Source: Planctomicrobium piriforme
GTDB lineage: Bacteria; Planctomycetota; Planctomycetia; Planctomycetales; Planctomycetaceae
Reading direction: 5' to 3'
Assembly (NCBI GenBank): GCA_945860955.1
Contig: CAMATH010000007.1
Coordinates: 1-64,000, forward strand
Length of the DNA: 64,000 nt
The position numbers and the translations under genes were made by a program. Shown piece after piece: positions 9,832 through 19,679 of this stretch; position 1 is the stretch's first letter; each line of letters starts with the position of its first letter. The notes under the pieces were generated by a model. It saw only the letters and a program-made list of their open reading frames with translations. It ran no database searches and had not been told where the DNA came from.

Positions 9832-11868
9832 ATGCGAGTTCTTGTCCTCATCGCATCGTTGTTCCTGATCACCGTGGCGGGTGATGCGTTCGCTCAACCT
9901 GCCGGCCAAAACAAAAAAGAGTCCGCTCGCCCCCGCCCGAACTACGATCCGCCAAAAGCCCAGCGGCCTGAGGTGGCGACGCTCACGCAGATCGCCGAAA
10001 AGACCGACGAACTGCGGGCGGCTCTGGCGTCACTTCGCACCCGGAACCTCCCCGATCCCGTGATGATTGATGTGGAGATTTACCTGAAGGCGGCGGAGAA
10101 TATCGTTCGGTTCGATGAGTGGTACACCGCCGAGAGTGGCAAGTGGGCGCTGACCACTCTCGACCAGGGACTGGCCCGGGCGAAACAGGCCGAAGGGGGA
10201 ACTCCGGTCTGGGCGAATACACCGGGGCAATGGGTGCTGCGGGCGTATCGGTCGGCGGTGGATGGTTCGATTCAACCGTTCGCGGTTCTCCTGCCGGCGG
10301 ACTATGACCCCAGCCGTCAATGGCGGCTTGATGTGGTGTTGCACGGTCGCGATTCATCACTGACGGAAGCGAAGTTCATCGCCACCCACATTGGCAACGC
10401 TCCCGAGGGACTGGGGCAGATTCAACTGGAGGTTTACGGCCGTGGTAACAACGCCTACCGCTGGGCCGGCGAGGCGGATGTGTTCGAGGCGGTCCACTGG
10501 TTCCGATTCGGCCCTCCGGGACTGGAAGGCAGGCCACGGGGACCGGTGGATCCCAATCGCATTGTGCTGCGCGGTTTTTCGATGGGGGGAGCGGGAACCT
10601 GGCACATCGGTTTGCACCATCCTGGAAACTTCTGCGTGATCGGCCCGGGAGCCGGATTCACCACGACCCATGGCTATGTCGCCGACCTGCCCGAGAAACT
10701 CCCCGACTACGTTGAGAAGTGCTTGCATATCTACGATGCGGTCGATTACGCCGAAAACGCGTTCAATGTCCCCGTGGTCGCTTACAGCGGTGAGAACGAC
10801 GCCCAGCGGATGGCGGCGACCAACATCGAAAACACACTAAAGGACTTCAAAGAATCACTTCGCTTCACGCACCTGATCGCGCCGGGGCTGGAACACGCGA
10901 TGCCCAAGGAATGGCAAGACAAGGCGGAGGTGGAGTATCGCAAATTCGCCGACCCGGGACGCACTCCACCGGAGCGGGTGCGTTTTGTCACTTACACTCC
11001 CAAGTACGGACGCTGCGACTGGGCGCAGATTGACTCGCTCGAAACGACTTTTGAAAAAGCGATTGTGGATGGCACCCGTAAAGGAAACCATTTCGACGTC
11101 GCCACGGACAACGTGCGGCGGATCACGATGTGGCTTGGTCCGCAAGGCGAGCCGCTCGTGGTCAAACTCGATGGCCAGACACTCGATACCGCTTCCGTAC
11201 GCACAGAATTCTCAATCCTGGTGCAAGCCGAACGGGTGGACGGGAAGTGGACGTTGATCGAAGACCCGCGCGACATCCGCAAACGATTACGGGATCGGCC
11301 GGAGAAACACACGGGGCTGCAAGGACCCATTGACGACGCGTTCACCTCCGCGTTTGTGGTCATCCAACCGACGGAAGCGGGCTTCCATCGCGCGCATGAC
11401 AGTTTCCTGAATGCGACGGCTAAGCAGTTCGCGGGAATCTGGGACAAATACTTTCGGGGAACTCTCCCCGTCGTCCCAGCATCCGCCCCGCGCGAAGAAC
11501 TCCGGGCGAAGAACCTGGTGTTATTTGGCGATCCCGCGAGCAATCCGCTGATCGCCGACATTCTCCCGCAACTTCCCATCACCTGGACCAAAGACCGTCT
11601 GATGATGAATGGAGTCGAGTACGACGCGAAATCACACATCCCGGTGTTGATCTACCCCAATCCCAAGAATCGCCGGCAGTACGTGGTTCTCAACAGCGGG
11701 CATACCTTCCGAGAATCGGACCTGAAGGGAACGAACGCGCTCCTCTACCCGCGTCTGGGAGACTGGGCCGTCATCAAGCCGACCCCGACCGCCGCCAACC
11801 CCACGGCATACGAGGTCGTCGCGGCTGGTCTGTTCGACGAAGACTGGAAATTCGTCCCGTCGAAGTGA
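9832..11868 (+). CDS. Exported serine hydrolase, prolyl-oligopeptidase/esterase type
   Basis: 678 residues from ATG 9832, preceded by GAGGAG; an in-frame ATG at 9808 would give a poor signal sequence. The signal peptide is M-R-V-L-V-L-I-A-S-L with cleavage near A-F-A-Q. G-F-S-M-G-G-A-G at about residue 247 is a nucleophile elbow. G-L-E-H-A-M-P at about 355 supplies the likely catalytic histidine. These features place it among planctomycete peptidase/esterase proteins of the prolyl oligopeptidase superfamily. The C-terminal third (about 480-678) reads as a further unassigned domain. Substrate unknown; the neighbouring gene is another exported hydrolase. Confidence 0.7.
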   Translation: MRVLVLIASLFLITVAGDAFAQPAGQNKKESARPRPNYDPPKAQRPEVATLTQIAEKTDELRAALASLRTRNLPDPVMIDVEIYLKAAENIVRFDEWYTAESGKWALTTLDQGLARAKQAEGGTPVWANTPGQWVLRAYRSAVDGSIQPFAVLLPADYDPSRQWRLDVVLHGRDSSLTEAKFIATHIGNAPEGLGQIQLEVYGRGNNAYRWAGEADVFEAVHWFRFGPPGLEGRPRGPVDPNRIVLRGFSMGGAGTWHIGLHHPGNFCVIGPGAGFTTTHGYVADLPEKLPDYVEKCLHIYDAVDYAENAFNVPVVAYSGENDAQRMAATNIENTLKDFKESLRFTHLIAPGLEHAMPKEWQDKAEVEYRKFADPGRTPPERVRFVTYTPKYGRCDWAQIDSLETTFEKAIVDGTRKGNHFDVATDNVRRITMWLGPQGEPLVVKLDGQTLDTASVRTEFSILVQAERVDGKWTLIEDPRDIRKRLRDRPEKHTGLQGPIDDAFTSAFVVIQPTEAGFHRAHDSFLNATAKQFAGIWDKYFRGTLPVVPASAPREELRAKNLVLFGDPASNPLIADILPQLPITWTKDRLMMNGVEYDAKSHIPVLIYPNPKNRRQYVVLNSGHTFRESDLKGTNALLYPRLGDWAVIKPTPTAANPTAYEVVAAGLFDEDWKFVPSK

Positions 11869-11964
11869 GTTGCAATTCGGCCAATTCACTGACACGATGC
11901 GGATCACACGACTGCGGTGGCCCGCCGTCGGATTCGTCGCCGTTCATTCTGGAATTTCCCCTTC

Positions 11965-13251
11965 ATGACTTCGCCGCGACTCCTGCGTCTGTCGTTCCTT
12001 TTGGGCGTTTTCGCCGTGACACTCTCGATCTCCCCGGCCCGCGCCGCCGAGCCCTTCCCCCCCGTCAGCGAACTCAAACCGAATCCGGATCTTCCGAATC
12101 CGCTGGTGGCGTTTGACGGCTCCGCTGTCACATCCGCTGAGCAGTGGCGGAAGTCGCGCCGGGGTGAACTGATCCGGTTGTTTGAACATTACATGTACGG
12201 TGCCGCGCCGGCGGCCCCCACCAACCTCAAGGCGACTGTCGAATTCGAAGACAAACAGCTCTTCGGCGGAAAAGGAACCTTGCGGTCGGTGAAGCTGGAA
12301 TTCGGTCCGAAGGGGACGCCCCCCATGCACCTCCTGGTGGCGATCCCGAATCGCCGCGAGGGCAAGGTTCCCGCGTTTGTCGGCTTGAATTTCTGTGGCA
12401 ATCACGCGGTCCTTGACCATCCCAAGATTCCCTTGCCTGAGGTCTGGCTTCCGGGCAATTGCCCGGGATGCAAAGAGAATCGTGCGACCGACGCGGGACG
12501 TGGCAAAGACAAAGACGTCTGGGCGATTGAGCAGTCGATTGACCGTGGCTACGCGATCGCGACCTGCTACACCGGCGACATCGACCCCGACCAGCCCGAT
12601 TTCACTGATGGCGTGCATCCTCACTTTTTGAAAGAGGGGCAAAAGCAACCCGGGCCGCACGAATGGGGTTCAATCGCCGCCTGGGCCTGGGGATTGCATC
12701 GCGCGGTCGACTATCTGGTGAGCTCGCCGGAAATTGACGCGAAGCGGATCGCCGTCGTGGGACATTCCCGCCTGGGAAAGACCGCGTTGCTTGCCGGCGC
12801 GCTCGATGAGCGGATCGCGCTGGTGATTCCGCATCAGGCGGGATGTGGCGGGACCGCACCGAGCCGGCACAAGGTGGGGGAGACGGTCAAGCAGATCAAC
12901 GACCGCTTCCCGCACTGGTTCTGCGACGAGTTTACCAAGTTCAACGACGCCGTCGATAAACTGCCGTTCGATCAGCATTGCCTGGTCGCGGTTTGCGCGC
13001 CCCGGCCTGTGTTGATCACCAACGCGGTCGAAGACAGTTGGGCCGATCCCGAAGGGCAGTTTCAAATGCTTGTCGCGGCCAGTCCAGTTTACAGGCTGCT
13101 GGGACTGGGAGGCATCGAAATGACCGAGTATCCCCCGCCGGGAAAACTTCTGAACACGCGGCTGGGATATCACCTGCGGGAAGGGAAGCACTCGATGACG
13201 ACTGGTGACTGGAAAGTCTTTCTCGAGTTCGCCGACCGCTGGATGAAGTAG
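11965..13251 (+). CDS. Exported glucuronoyl esterase-like protein (CE15 type)
   Basis: 428 residues from ATG 11965, chosen because it gives a clean signal peptide ending near A-R-A-A-E. G-H-S-R-L-G-K-T-A resembles the G-C-S-R-x-G-K nucleophile motif of CE15 glucuronoyl esterases, which cut ester links between lignin and glucuronoxylan. The paired-cysteine segment N-C-P-G-C and the late histidine in E-G-K-H-S-M-T fit bacterial members. Histidine replaces the cysteine before the nucleophile serine. Acetyl xylan esterase is the main alternative. Together with the preceding gene it suggests use of plant or algal polysaccharides, though that is inference. Confidence 0.72.
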   Translation: MTSPRLLRLSFLLGVFAVTLSISPARAAEPFPPVSELKPNPDLPNPLVAFDGSAVTSAEQWRKSRRGELIRLFEHYMYGAAPAAPTNLKATVEFEDKQLFGGKGTLRSVKLEFGPKGTPPMHLLVAIPNRREGKVPAFVGLNFCGNHAVLDHPKIPLPEVWLPGNCPGCKENRATDAGRGKDKDVWAIEQSIDRGYAIATCYTGDIDPDQPDFTDGVHPHFLKEGQKQPGPHEWGSIAAWAWGLHRAVDYLVSSPEIDAKRIAVVGHSRLGKTALLAGALDERIALVIPHQAGCGGTAPSRHKVGETVKQINDRFPHWFCDEFTKFNDAVDKLPFDQHCLVAVCAPRPVLITNAVEDSWADPEGQFQMLVAASPVYRLLGLGGIEMTEYPPPGKLLNTRLGYHLREGKHSMTTGDWKVFLEFADRWMK

Positions 13252-13303
13252 GTCCGCGCCCCGTCCCCGTGCGATTTCCAGTCTGGCGTGTCGAAAGGTC
13301 CCG

Positions 13304-14956
13304 ATGACGGCTCCCTACCAAAAGATCGTTCAGGATCTTCGCCAGGCGTTTCCGCAGCCGGTCTCCGACCGTGTTCACGACGCGTACTTCGCGTTCTCGG
13401 TGCTGCGGACGCTCGATCAGGTCGACTCGATGAAGTCGGCTGCCCCGGTTTTGGGGACACCCACGGAACCGAACTACGATTTCGCCCGCTCCCAGCGAAT
13501 GGCTGATGATCCCCAGCCTCTCGAACAGGTGACGCGGCAACTCGTCGACCATCTCTCGGGGATGTTCATCTGGGGACATCCCCGGGCCCAGATCAACGTC
13601 GTTCCCCCGCCTACGATCGCCAGCATCATTGGCGGGCTGATTCCCTCGATCTACAACCCCAATCTGGTCAGCGAAGAGTCCTCCCGGCAGGTCGCGGTTT
13701 CCGAGGTCGAGGCGTCGTCGATCGCCGCCGCTCTGGTGGGTTACGACCCGCTTTGCTCGGCGGGAATCTTCACGTTCGGCGGAACAGCCACCACCTTGTA
13801 CGGCGTGCGGATTGGGCTGGAAAAGGCGCTCCCCGGAACGATGCAGCACGGACTGCGATCACCGGCGGCTGTGGTCTGTTCCGAGCGGGCGCACTACGCG
13901 GCCCGCACCGTGAGTGGCTGGCTGGGACTTGGCTACGACCAGCTCGTGCAGGTACCGACCGACATCAAGAACGAAATGCAGGTCTGTGTCGCCGAGTCGA
14001 TGTGTCGGGATCTGCTGAAGGGAGGCAACCGCATCGCCGCGATCATCGCGACGATGGGCACGACCGATGCGTTTGGAGTGGACGATTTGCAGGCGATTCA
14101 CGACATGCGGAATCGGCTGGTCGACGAGTTCTCGCTCGACTACAAGCCGCACCTCCACGCCGATGCCGTGATTGGCTGGGCCTGGAGTGTCTTCAACGAC
14201 TACGACTTTGAATCGAATCCTCTCGGATTTCGCGGACGCACGGTCCGTGCGCTGGCCGGGGTCCGCCGCAAGATGCGGCACCTGAATCTGGCAGACTCGC
14301 TGGGAATCGACTTTCACAAAACGGGCTTCACGCCGTACACGTCCAGCCTGTTTCTGCTGAAAGACGCGACGGAACTCCAGTTGATCGCCCGCTCGGCCGA
14401 ATCGATGCCGTATCTCTTTCAGTCGGGTGAATATCATCCCGGTCAGTACACACTGGAAACATCGCGATCGGCCTCGGGACCGATGGCGGCGCTTGCCAAT
14501 CTGCTCCTGTTCGGCAAGAACGGGCTGCGATCACTGCTGGGGCATCTCGTGACGATGGCCGAAGCGCTGCGCGAACAGCTTGAATCGCACGCCGCCACGC
14601 ATGTCCTCAATGGCGGGAATCTGGGACCGGTCACGCTCTTCCGCGTTTATCCCGATGGCGTCGACACGTTCACATTTCCCGAGCGGGAACGAACCCTGGC
14701 CGACTGTCGGGCCCAACTGCTGGCCCACAACGAGTACAACCGTCGGATTTTTGAGATCGTCCAGGGGGAAGCGCTGCAAGGACGCGGAGTGGTCATCTCG
14801 CTGACGGACTGTTACCGCGAGACCGACTACGGCGAACCGATCGTGGCGCTCAAGTCGTACATTCTCAGTCCGTTCGCTGAGGAGCAAGCGGTGGAATATG
14901 TGTTGGAATCGATCTGGCAGGCCCGGGCGGAAGTGGCGGCCGCGTCGGCCGGATGA
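13304..14956 (+). CDS. PLP-dependent group II amino acid decarboxylase family protein
   Basis: A 550-residue fold-type I PLP enzyme. H-A-D-A at about residue 285 supplies the aspartate that contacts the PLP ring nitrogen. D-F-H-K-T-G-F at about 337-343 holds the Schiff-base lysine. G-T-A-T-T near 165 is the phosphate-binding region. The family (PF00282) includes glutamate, tyrosine, DOPA and diaminobutyrate decarboxylases; substrate cannot be assigned. Its stop lies three bases from the stop of the convergent epoxide-hydrolase-like gene, with no terminator between them. Confidence 0.82.
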   Translation: MTAPYQKIVQDLRQAFPQPVSDRVHDAYFAFSVLRTLDQVDSMKSAAPVLGTPTEPNYDFARSQRMADDPQPLEQVTRQLVDHLSGMFIWGHPRAQINVVPPPTIASIIGGLIPSIYNPNLVSEESSRQVAVSEVEASSIAAALVGYDPLCSAGIFTFGGTATTLYGVRIGLEKALPGTMQHGLRSPAAVVCSERAHYAARTVSGWLGLGYDQLVQVPTDIKNEMQVCVAESMCRDLLKGGNRIAAIIATMGTTDAFGVDDLQAIHDMRNRLVDEFSLDYKPHLHADAVIGWAWSVFNDYDFESNPLGFRGRTVRALAGVRRKMRHLNLADSLGIDFHKTGFTPYTSSLFLLKDATELQLIARSAESMPYLFQSGEYHPGQYTLETSRSASGPMAALANLLLFGKNGLRSLLGHLVTMAEALREQLESHAATHVLNGGNLGPVTLFRVYPDGVDTFTFPERERTLADCRAQLLAHNEYNRRIFEIVQGEALQGRGVVISLTDCYRETDYGEPIVALKSYILSPFAEEQAVEYVLESIWQARAEVAAASAG

Positions 14957-14959
14957 CGG

Positions 14960-15865
14960 TTACTCACGAGTCTTGACCGGATGTTCCGCCAACCAGCCGA
15001 CCATCGTTTTCGTCACCAGTTCCGGCCGGTCGCGATGGACCCAGTGCCCCGCCTTGGGTACGGTTACCAGGGTGAAATCCGAATCGATCCACTTCCAGGT
15101 GTCGTTGAGCGCGCCTGGCAACAACGCCGTGTCGTCGAGTCCGTGGATCATCAGCACTGGGCACTTGACTTGCGGAAACTCGGTCGTGGCGTCGTACGGC
15201 TCCCGGGGGTAGTTCGCCTTGTAGTAGTTCAGCATCCCTTCGATCGAACTGCGACGAAACGCTTCCAGATACTTCTCCCGCGCTTCCGGCTCTTTCACCC
15301 AGAACACCAGCGTTTCGGGAGAAATCGCCTCGGCCGCCTCGGGACGTTGAAACGCCTTGGCGTAGGCGCTGTTCTTATGCTGTTCGGGATTATTCTTCAG
15401 TTCGCGAAGCAACCCTCTCGGGTGGGGCAGATTGAGGATGATCAGCCGTTCGGTCAGCTCGGGCTGGTGCATCGCGAATGACCAGGCGATCGCCCCGCCC
15501 CAGTCGTGTCCCACAATGGTGGCCCGGTCTCGCCGCAGATGCTTCACGACGGCCGCCACATCTCCCACCAGTTTCTCCATGGCGTAGTTCTCGATCCCTT
15601 CGGGCTGGTCACTTTTGTTGTAACCCCGCAGGTCGAGAGCAACCACCTGATGATTCTTCGCTAGACTTGGCATCTGGTCGCGCCACGAGTAGGAGAAATC
15701 GGGAAAGCCATGCAACAGGACCACCAACGGCCCTTCTCCTGCCGTCACGTAGTGGATCTTCACACCGTTGGAGTCGGCGAACCCCTCTTCGCCCAACTCC
15801 GCAGCTCGGCAGGGGGTGAATGACAGCGACACCGCAATCAGCAGGGCACACAGGCAGGTTTTCAT
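14960..15865 (-). CDS. Exported alpha/beta hydrolase, epoxide hydrolase type
   Basis: 301 residues from ATG 15865; longer readings run into the next gene. An N-terminal signal peptide ([11 protein letters not shown]) ends near C-R-A-A-E. H-G-F-P-D-F is the HGxP oxyanion motif. G-H-D-W-G-G carries an aspartate nucleophile, as in soluble epoxide hydrolases and haloalkane dehalogenases. H-W-V-H near the C-terminus supplies the general-base histidine. Export is unusual for this mostly cytoplasmic family. The upstream subunit III-like gene ends its frame 17 bases before this start. Confidence 0.8.
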   Translation of the reverse strand: MKTCLCALLIAVSLSFTPCRAAELGEEGFADSNGVKIHYVTAGEGPLVVLLHGFPDFSYSWRDQMPSLAKNHQVVALDLRGYNKSDQPEGIENYAMEKLVGDVAAVVKHLRRDRATIVGHDWGGAIAWSFAMHQPELTERLIILNLPHPRGLLRELKNNPEQHKNSAYAKAFQRPEAAEAISPETLVFWVKEPEAREKYLEAFRRSSIEGMLNYYKANYPREPYDATTEFPQVKCPVLMIHGLDDTALLPGALNDTWKWIDSDFTLVTVPKAGHWVHRDRPELVTKTMVGWLAEHPVKTRE

Positions 15866-15882
15866 CGACTTCACTCCGGCGG

Positions 15883-16467
15883 CTACTGGAAATTCGCCGC
15901 GATCAGAAACACGGTCAACACAATCCCCCACACGATTCCCAGCACGTGCCAGAACCAGCCGCACGCCGAGACTCCCCAATGGAACTCGTGATCGTAACGA
16001 TCGTCGAGCGCACCGATCAGCACCCACAACAGCCACCACAGTGCGACCGTGAAGTGCATCGCATGCAGGCCGGAAACCACCGTCAGAAACGCGTTCGACT
16101 CGGTTTGCGTTTCCGCGACCCGCTGATGGGTGAAGAGAATCTTCAGTCCATACGCCTGGAGTCCCACGAACAGGACTCCCAGGGTCAGGGCGGCAAGAAG
16201 CGATTGCCGAAACTCCCGCTGCTTCTCCCGTTTCACAAACCCGACCGCGCGGTGCAGACAAACGCTCCCCGCGACCAACAGAGCCGACGTGACCGCGAAG
16301 ACCGGCGGAAACATCGCTTCGCTCGCGCGACGCGACTCGGGGAGCCATCGCAAAGCGGCGGCCGCCACCAGTCCCGCGACCACGTACACTACCAGCGACG
16401 CGCCAATAAACCGCAGCGCCCGCCGCGTGCGGTTTTGAATCTGGCGTTCCGCGAGCGACAAGGTCAT
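15883..16467 (-). CDS. Cytochrome c oxidase subunit III-like membrane protein
   Basis: A 194-residue protein with about five hydrophobic helices. S-G-L-H-A-M-H-F in the fourth fits the conserved histidine region of heme-copper oxidase subunit III. Subunit III supports proton uptake and stability of the oxidase in the inner membrane. No subunit I, II or IV gene is near; it lies between purA and the epoxide-hydrolase-like gene, 19 bases downstream of purA. It may serve an oxidase encoded elsewhere or act with another membrane complex. Confidence 0.78.
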   Translation of the reverse strand: MTLSLAERQIQNRTRRALRFIGASLVVYVVAGLVAAAALRWLPESRRASEAMFPPVFAVTSALLVAGSVCLHRAVGFVKREKQREFRQSLLAALTLGVLFVGLQAYGLKILFTHQRVAETQTESNAFLTVVSGLHAMHFTVALWWLLWVLIGALDDRYDHEFHWGVSACGWFWHVLGIVWGIVLTVFLIAANFQ

Positions 16468-16486
16468 GGGCAGGGGTTACCGCGGG

Positions 16487-17767
16487 TCAGCAAAGAATCG
16501 TCTGTTCCCGATCGGGACCAATCGAAACCAGCCATACGGGAAGCTGCATCAGTTCCGACAATGTGTCGAGGTAGGCACGGGTCTCTTTGGGCAGGTCCGC
16601 GAGCCTGCGAACTCCCGAAATGTCCCGTTTCCAGCCAGGGAGCGTTTGGTATACCGGTTTCGCTTTCGCCAGTTGCTGGATGTGGCTGGGAAAATCGGTC
16701 GTCCGTTCGCCGTCGATTTCGTACGCCGTGCAGATCTTGAGTTCGTCAAGTTGCGCCAGTACGTCGAGCAACATCACCGACAGACAATCGATGCCGCTGA
16801 TCCGCGCGCCATAACCGGTCGCGACGCCGTCGAACCAGCCACACCGACGGGGGCGTCCCGTCACTGTGCCGTACTCGCGACCGACGTCCCGAATGTGCTG
16901 ACCGGTGGCGTCGAGCAATTCGGTGGGGAACGGTCCTCCACCGACCCGCGTGGTGTAGGCCTTGACCACACCAATCATCTTGCTGATCTGACGTTCGGGG
17001 ACACCGCTGCCGGAATGGATCCCGCAACCCGAGCTGCTTGACGACGTCACGAACGGATAACTTCCATGATCGACGTCCAGCAGGCTACCTTGAGCCCCTT
17101 CGAACAGCAGCCGCTTGTTCTGGGCGAGCGCCTTGTGGAGCCAGGCGGTCGTGTCAATGACATGGGGCCGCAGCCGCTCGGCGTAGCCCAGGTAATCTTC
17201 GGTAATCTTCGCGACATCCAGGGTGGGGGTCGCCGGGTTGAGCGCTCGCAGGACTGGGGTCTTCTGCTCGATCACTTCGGCGATGCGACTGCGGAGCAGA
17301 TCGGGATACATGAGATCGCCCACCCGAATCGCGTGCGTACGTCCCGCCTTGTCGCGATAGCAGGTGCCGATGCCCCGCATGGTCGTGCCGATCGCGTTTC
17401 CGCCGCGGGCTGCCTCAAAAGCGGCTTCCTCAGCCATATGCCACGGGAAGATCACGTGGGCACGGTCGCTGATCAGCAGATTGTCACCCAGCGGCACATT
17501 GCGGGCCCGCAGTTGATCAATCTCACCCAACAGAGCGGCCGGGTTGATCACCACGCCCGTCGCGATGACCGACGTGATCTCAGGCCTCAATACGCCCACA
17601 GGAAGCAGCGACAATTTGTAGGTATTGCCACCAAACACGACGGTATGCCCCGCGTTGTTCCCTCCCTGGTAGCGCACGACCACATCATGCTGATCGGTCA
17701 GCAGGTCGACGATTTTTCCCTTGGCTTCGTCTCCCCATTGGAGCCCGATGACGGCGGTGGCGGACAT
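16487..17767 (-). CDS. purA: Adenylosuccinate synthetase
   Basis: A 426-residue protein of normal length for PurA, which joins IMP and aspartate using GTP in AMP synthesis. The N-terminal [12 protein letters not shown] is the P-loop; alanine replaces the glycine of the common G-D-E-G-K-G-K form. [15 protein letters not shown] and V-G-G-G-P-F-P-T-E match the family. Upstream on the same strand are a small unknown gene and a metallo-hydrolase gene. Downstream is the subunit III-like gene. Confidence 0.95.
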   Translation of the reverse strand: MSATAVIGLQWGDEAKGKIVDLLTDQHDVVVRYQGGNNAGHTVVFGGNTYKLSLLPVGVLRPEITSVIATGVVINPAALLGEIDQLRARNVPLGDNLLISDRAHVIFPWHMAEEAAFEAARGGNAIGTTMRGIGTCYRDKAGRTHAIRVGDLMYPDLLRSRIAEVIEQKTPVLRALNPATPTLDVAKITEDYLGYAERLRPHVIDTTAWLHKALAQNKRLLFEGAQGSLLDVDHGSYPFVTSSSSSGCGIHSGSGVPERQISKMIGVVKAYTTRVGGGPFPTELLDATGQHIRDVGREYGTVTGRPRRCGWFDGVATGYGARISGIDCLSVMLLDVLAQLDELKICTAYEIDGERTTDFPSHIQQLAKAKPVYQTLPGWKRDISGVRRLADLPKETRAYLDTLSELMQLPVWLVSIGPDREQTILC

Positions 17768-17827
17768 TGTCAGTGAGTTTTCTCTGGCGAAATGGTACGG
17801 CCGGGAATTCCTGGCCGGAGGACGGGA

Positions 17828-18283
17828 TCAGTTTAGCGGCTCGGTGCGAGATTCTGAACGCCCCAGCAGGAGCAGGGCGTATTCTCCCGGTCGCAGATCG
17901 GCCGACAGCACCGGCGGGTCGGGAGTCAGATCGAGGCCAGCGAGCAGATGTTCGGCTTTTTCAAACGGGCATCCCCGTTCGATCTGGGCGTGAAGCCGCA
18001 GAAATTCGGTATCGATCGCCGCCTGCGCGAACGATTCAAACTTTCCGACCATGTGGTGCCGATTGTTGGTCAGGATCAATTCCCGACACCGCTCGGCGAC
18101 CTGGGGATAACCTGCCCGCAGCGCCTCGACCCCCGCCAACAACAGGAATCGGTCGCGCGGCGGCAACTGACCGCGGCTCTGGGAGAGGCCGGCGAGTTTG
18201 GCATATGCCAGCATCGCCGTGTCGTGGTCGCGCATGAGGAGGGTATTCGCCGGTCGGCGAGTGGAGCGGGACAGCAATCTCAC
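17828..18283 (-). CDS. Conserved-looking hypothetical protein, coupled to the metallo-hydrolase gene
   Basis: A 151-residue soluble, helical protein of no recognised family. It starts at GTG 18283, which overlaps the stop of the metallo-hydrolase gene in GTGA, a sign of translational coupling. Segments such as R-D-H-D-T-A-M-L-A-Y-A-K-L-A-G and R-A-G-Y-P-Q-V-A-E-R-C-R-E-L-I-L read as helix pairs and could be TPR-like. No cysteine cluster, signal peptide or membrane segment is present. The ORF lies between the metallo-hydrolase gene and purA, 60 bases before the latter. Confidence 0.6.
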   Translation of the reverse strand: MRLLSRSTRRPANTLLMRDHDTAMLAYAKLAGLSQSRGQLPPRDRFLLLAGVEALRAGYPQVAERCRELILTNNRHHMVGKFESFAQAAIDTEFLRLHAQIERGCPFEKAEHLLAGLDLTPDPPVLSADLRPGEYALLLLGRSESRTEPLN

Positions 18284-19077
18284 AATGGAATCTTCAATCC
18301 ATCGTAAGCGAGCTGTACCCCCGCAGGCAATCGGGCGTTGGTCGCGTGATAGTCGAGCAGATGCGACAAGTGGGTCAGGTAGGTCTGTTTCGGCCGGACC
18401 CGTTCGACAACTTCGAGCGCCTGCCCGATGCTGAAGTGGGTCGGGTGCGGTTTGTCGCGCAGAGCCCCAATGACCAGGGTGTCGAGATTTTCAAGGAGTT
18501 TCCAACTCTCATCCGGAACGAGACTGACATCGGTGCAGAACGCCAGGTTGCGGATCCGGTAGCCGAAAATGGGGAGCTTCCCGTGCCACAGTCGTATCGG
18601 AATGACTTCCGTCCCCAACACATCAAAGGGGGATTCGCTGATCGAGTGAATTTCAAACCGGGGGGTCGCACCGGCATGGGTATTGGGGAACGGCTCGGTG
18701 AAAGCGTATTCAAACGCCTGGCGGATCCGTTGTTCGACCCGTGGTTCACAGTACAGCGGAATCGCCCGATTCAGGTGGTAGCCGAACAGTCGGAGATCGT
18801 CGAGACCGAAGGTGTGGTCGGCGTGTTCGTGGGTAAAGGCGCAGGCTTCGACCAGGTCGATCTTCTCGCGGAGCAACTGCAACCGGAGCTCTGGCGAGGC
18901 GTCGATCAAAAAGTTCCCCCGCTCGACCTGAACCAGCACTCCCGTGCGGGTCCGATGGTTGCGGAGATCGGTCGACAAACAGACCGGGCAATGGCACCCC
19001 AGCATGGGAACCCCGGTGCTGGTGCCAGTGCCCAGCAGAATGATCTGGGGTTGCGGCGAGGAGAAAAGCGTGGACAT
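18280..19077 (-). CDS. MBL-fold metallo-hydrolase, PhnP-like
   Basis: 265 residues from ATG 19077; the frame extends to 19137 but the later ATG gives the standard N-terminus (I-I-L-L-G-T-G-T-S-T-G-V-P). T-H-E-H-A-D-H is the dinuclear metal motif. C-H-C-P-V-C near residue 30 is the extra cysteine site seen in PhnP-type phosphodiesterases. PhnP hydrolyses a cyclic ribose phosphate in phosphonate breakdown; the wider family (COG1235) includes other phosphodiesterases. No phn genes are near, so the substrate is open. The small unknown gene is coupled downstream. Confidence 0.8.
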   Translation of the reverse strand: MSTLFSSPQPQIILLGTGTSTGVPMLGCHCPVCLSTDLRNHRTRTGVLVQVERGNFLIDASPELRLQLLREKIDLVEACAFTHEHADHTFGLDDLRLFGYHLNRAIPLYCEPRVEQRIRQAFEYAFTEPFPNTHAGATPRFEIHSISESPFDVLGTEVIPIRLWHGKLPIFGYRIRNLAFCTDVSLVPDESWKLLENLDTLVIGALRDKPHPTHFSIGQALEVVERVRPKQTYLTHLSHLLDYHATNARLPAGVQLAYDGLKIPL

Positions 19078-19139
19078 GTCCTCAAAGGTAGAAGATGCCA
19101 CGCAGGCTGGAAAGGCAAGCCTCAATGTAGCCCGCACTC

Positions 19140-19265
19140 TCCGAGTGCGCGGCCCGCTGTGCGATCTCCGTCGGTCGACGCACTCGGGGCTGGTGCAATC
19201 TCACAAGTGAGCCGTCCGTCGCGAAATGAGTTGGACGCCGCACGGTCCCTGCGGGGGAGTGAACG
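19140..19265. repeat. Direct repeat, copy 1 of 2 (126 bp)
   Basis: This segment aligns without gaps to 19381-19506, with 22 differences in 126 positions by eye (about 83 percent identity). It begins TCCGAGTGCGCGGCCCGCT and ends GGGAGTGAACG. The bases just before it (GCACTCTCCGAGTGC, from 19134) form a short hairpin. It is non-coding and sits in the 600-base gap between the metallo-hydrolase gene and the secreted protein gene. Confidence 0.85.
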
Positions 19266-19380
19266 GTTGGTCGAAAACGGATGCGAGGGACTCTGTTGTG
19301 AGTCCTGGGGCAGCCCCCAGTGCGGTTTCTTGACGGATCGGCCGCAGCGGGGGCAGTCTTTCGGAGAAAGACGCCTACGT

Positions 19381-19506
19381 TCCGAGTGCGCGGCCCGCTT
19401 TGCACTATCCGGCGCTCGACCAACTCGGGGCTGGCGCAACCCCGCAAGTGAGCCGTCAGTCGCGAAGTGAGTTGGATGCGGCAGGGGTCCAGCCTGGGAG
19501 TGAACG
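19381..19506. repeat. Direct repeat, copy 2 of 2 (126 bp)
   Basis: Second copy of the 126-bp element at 19140-19265, in the same orientation and separated from it by 115 bases. The flanks share little similarity, so the duplicated unit has defined ends. The bases between the copies hold a small hairpin (GGACTCTGTTGTGAGTCC) and G/C-rich sequence. No open frame across the region looks like a gene. Confidence 0.85.
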
Positions 19507-19679
19507 CATGTTGTGTTAAACCTTTCCGCTGAGGTCGATATTCCGCCTGGATCCGATTCTGTCGGCGAAATCGCCGATTCTGATTAGAACTGTCTGGAGG
19601 GTCGATTTCTCTCGTACGCGTTGGAAGTGGTTGTGCGCTCGGTCTGCCATGCGGAATTCCCGCTGTCATTGAGGTCGTC

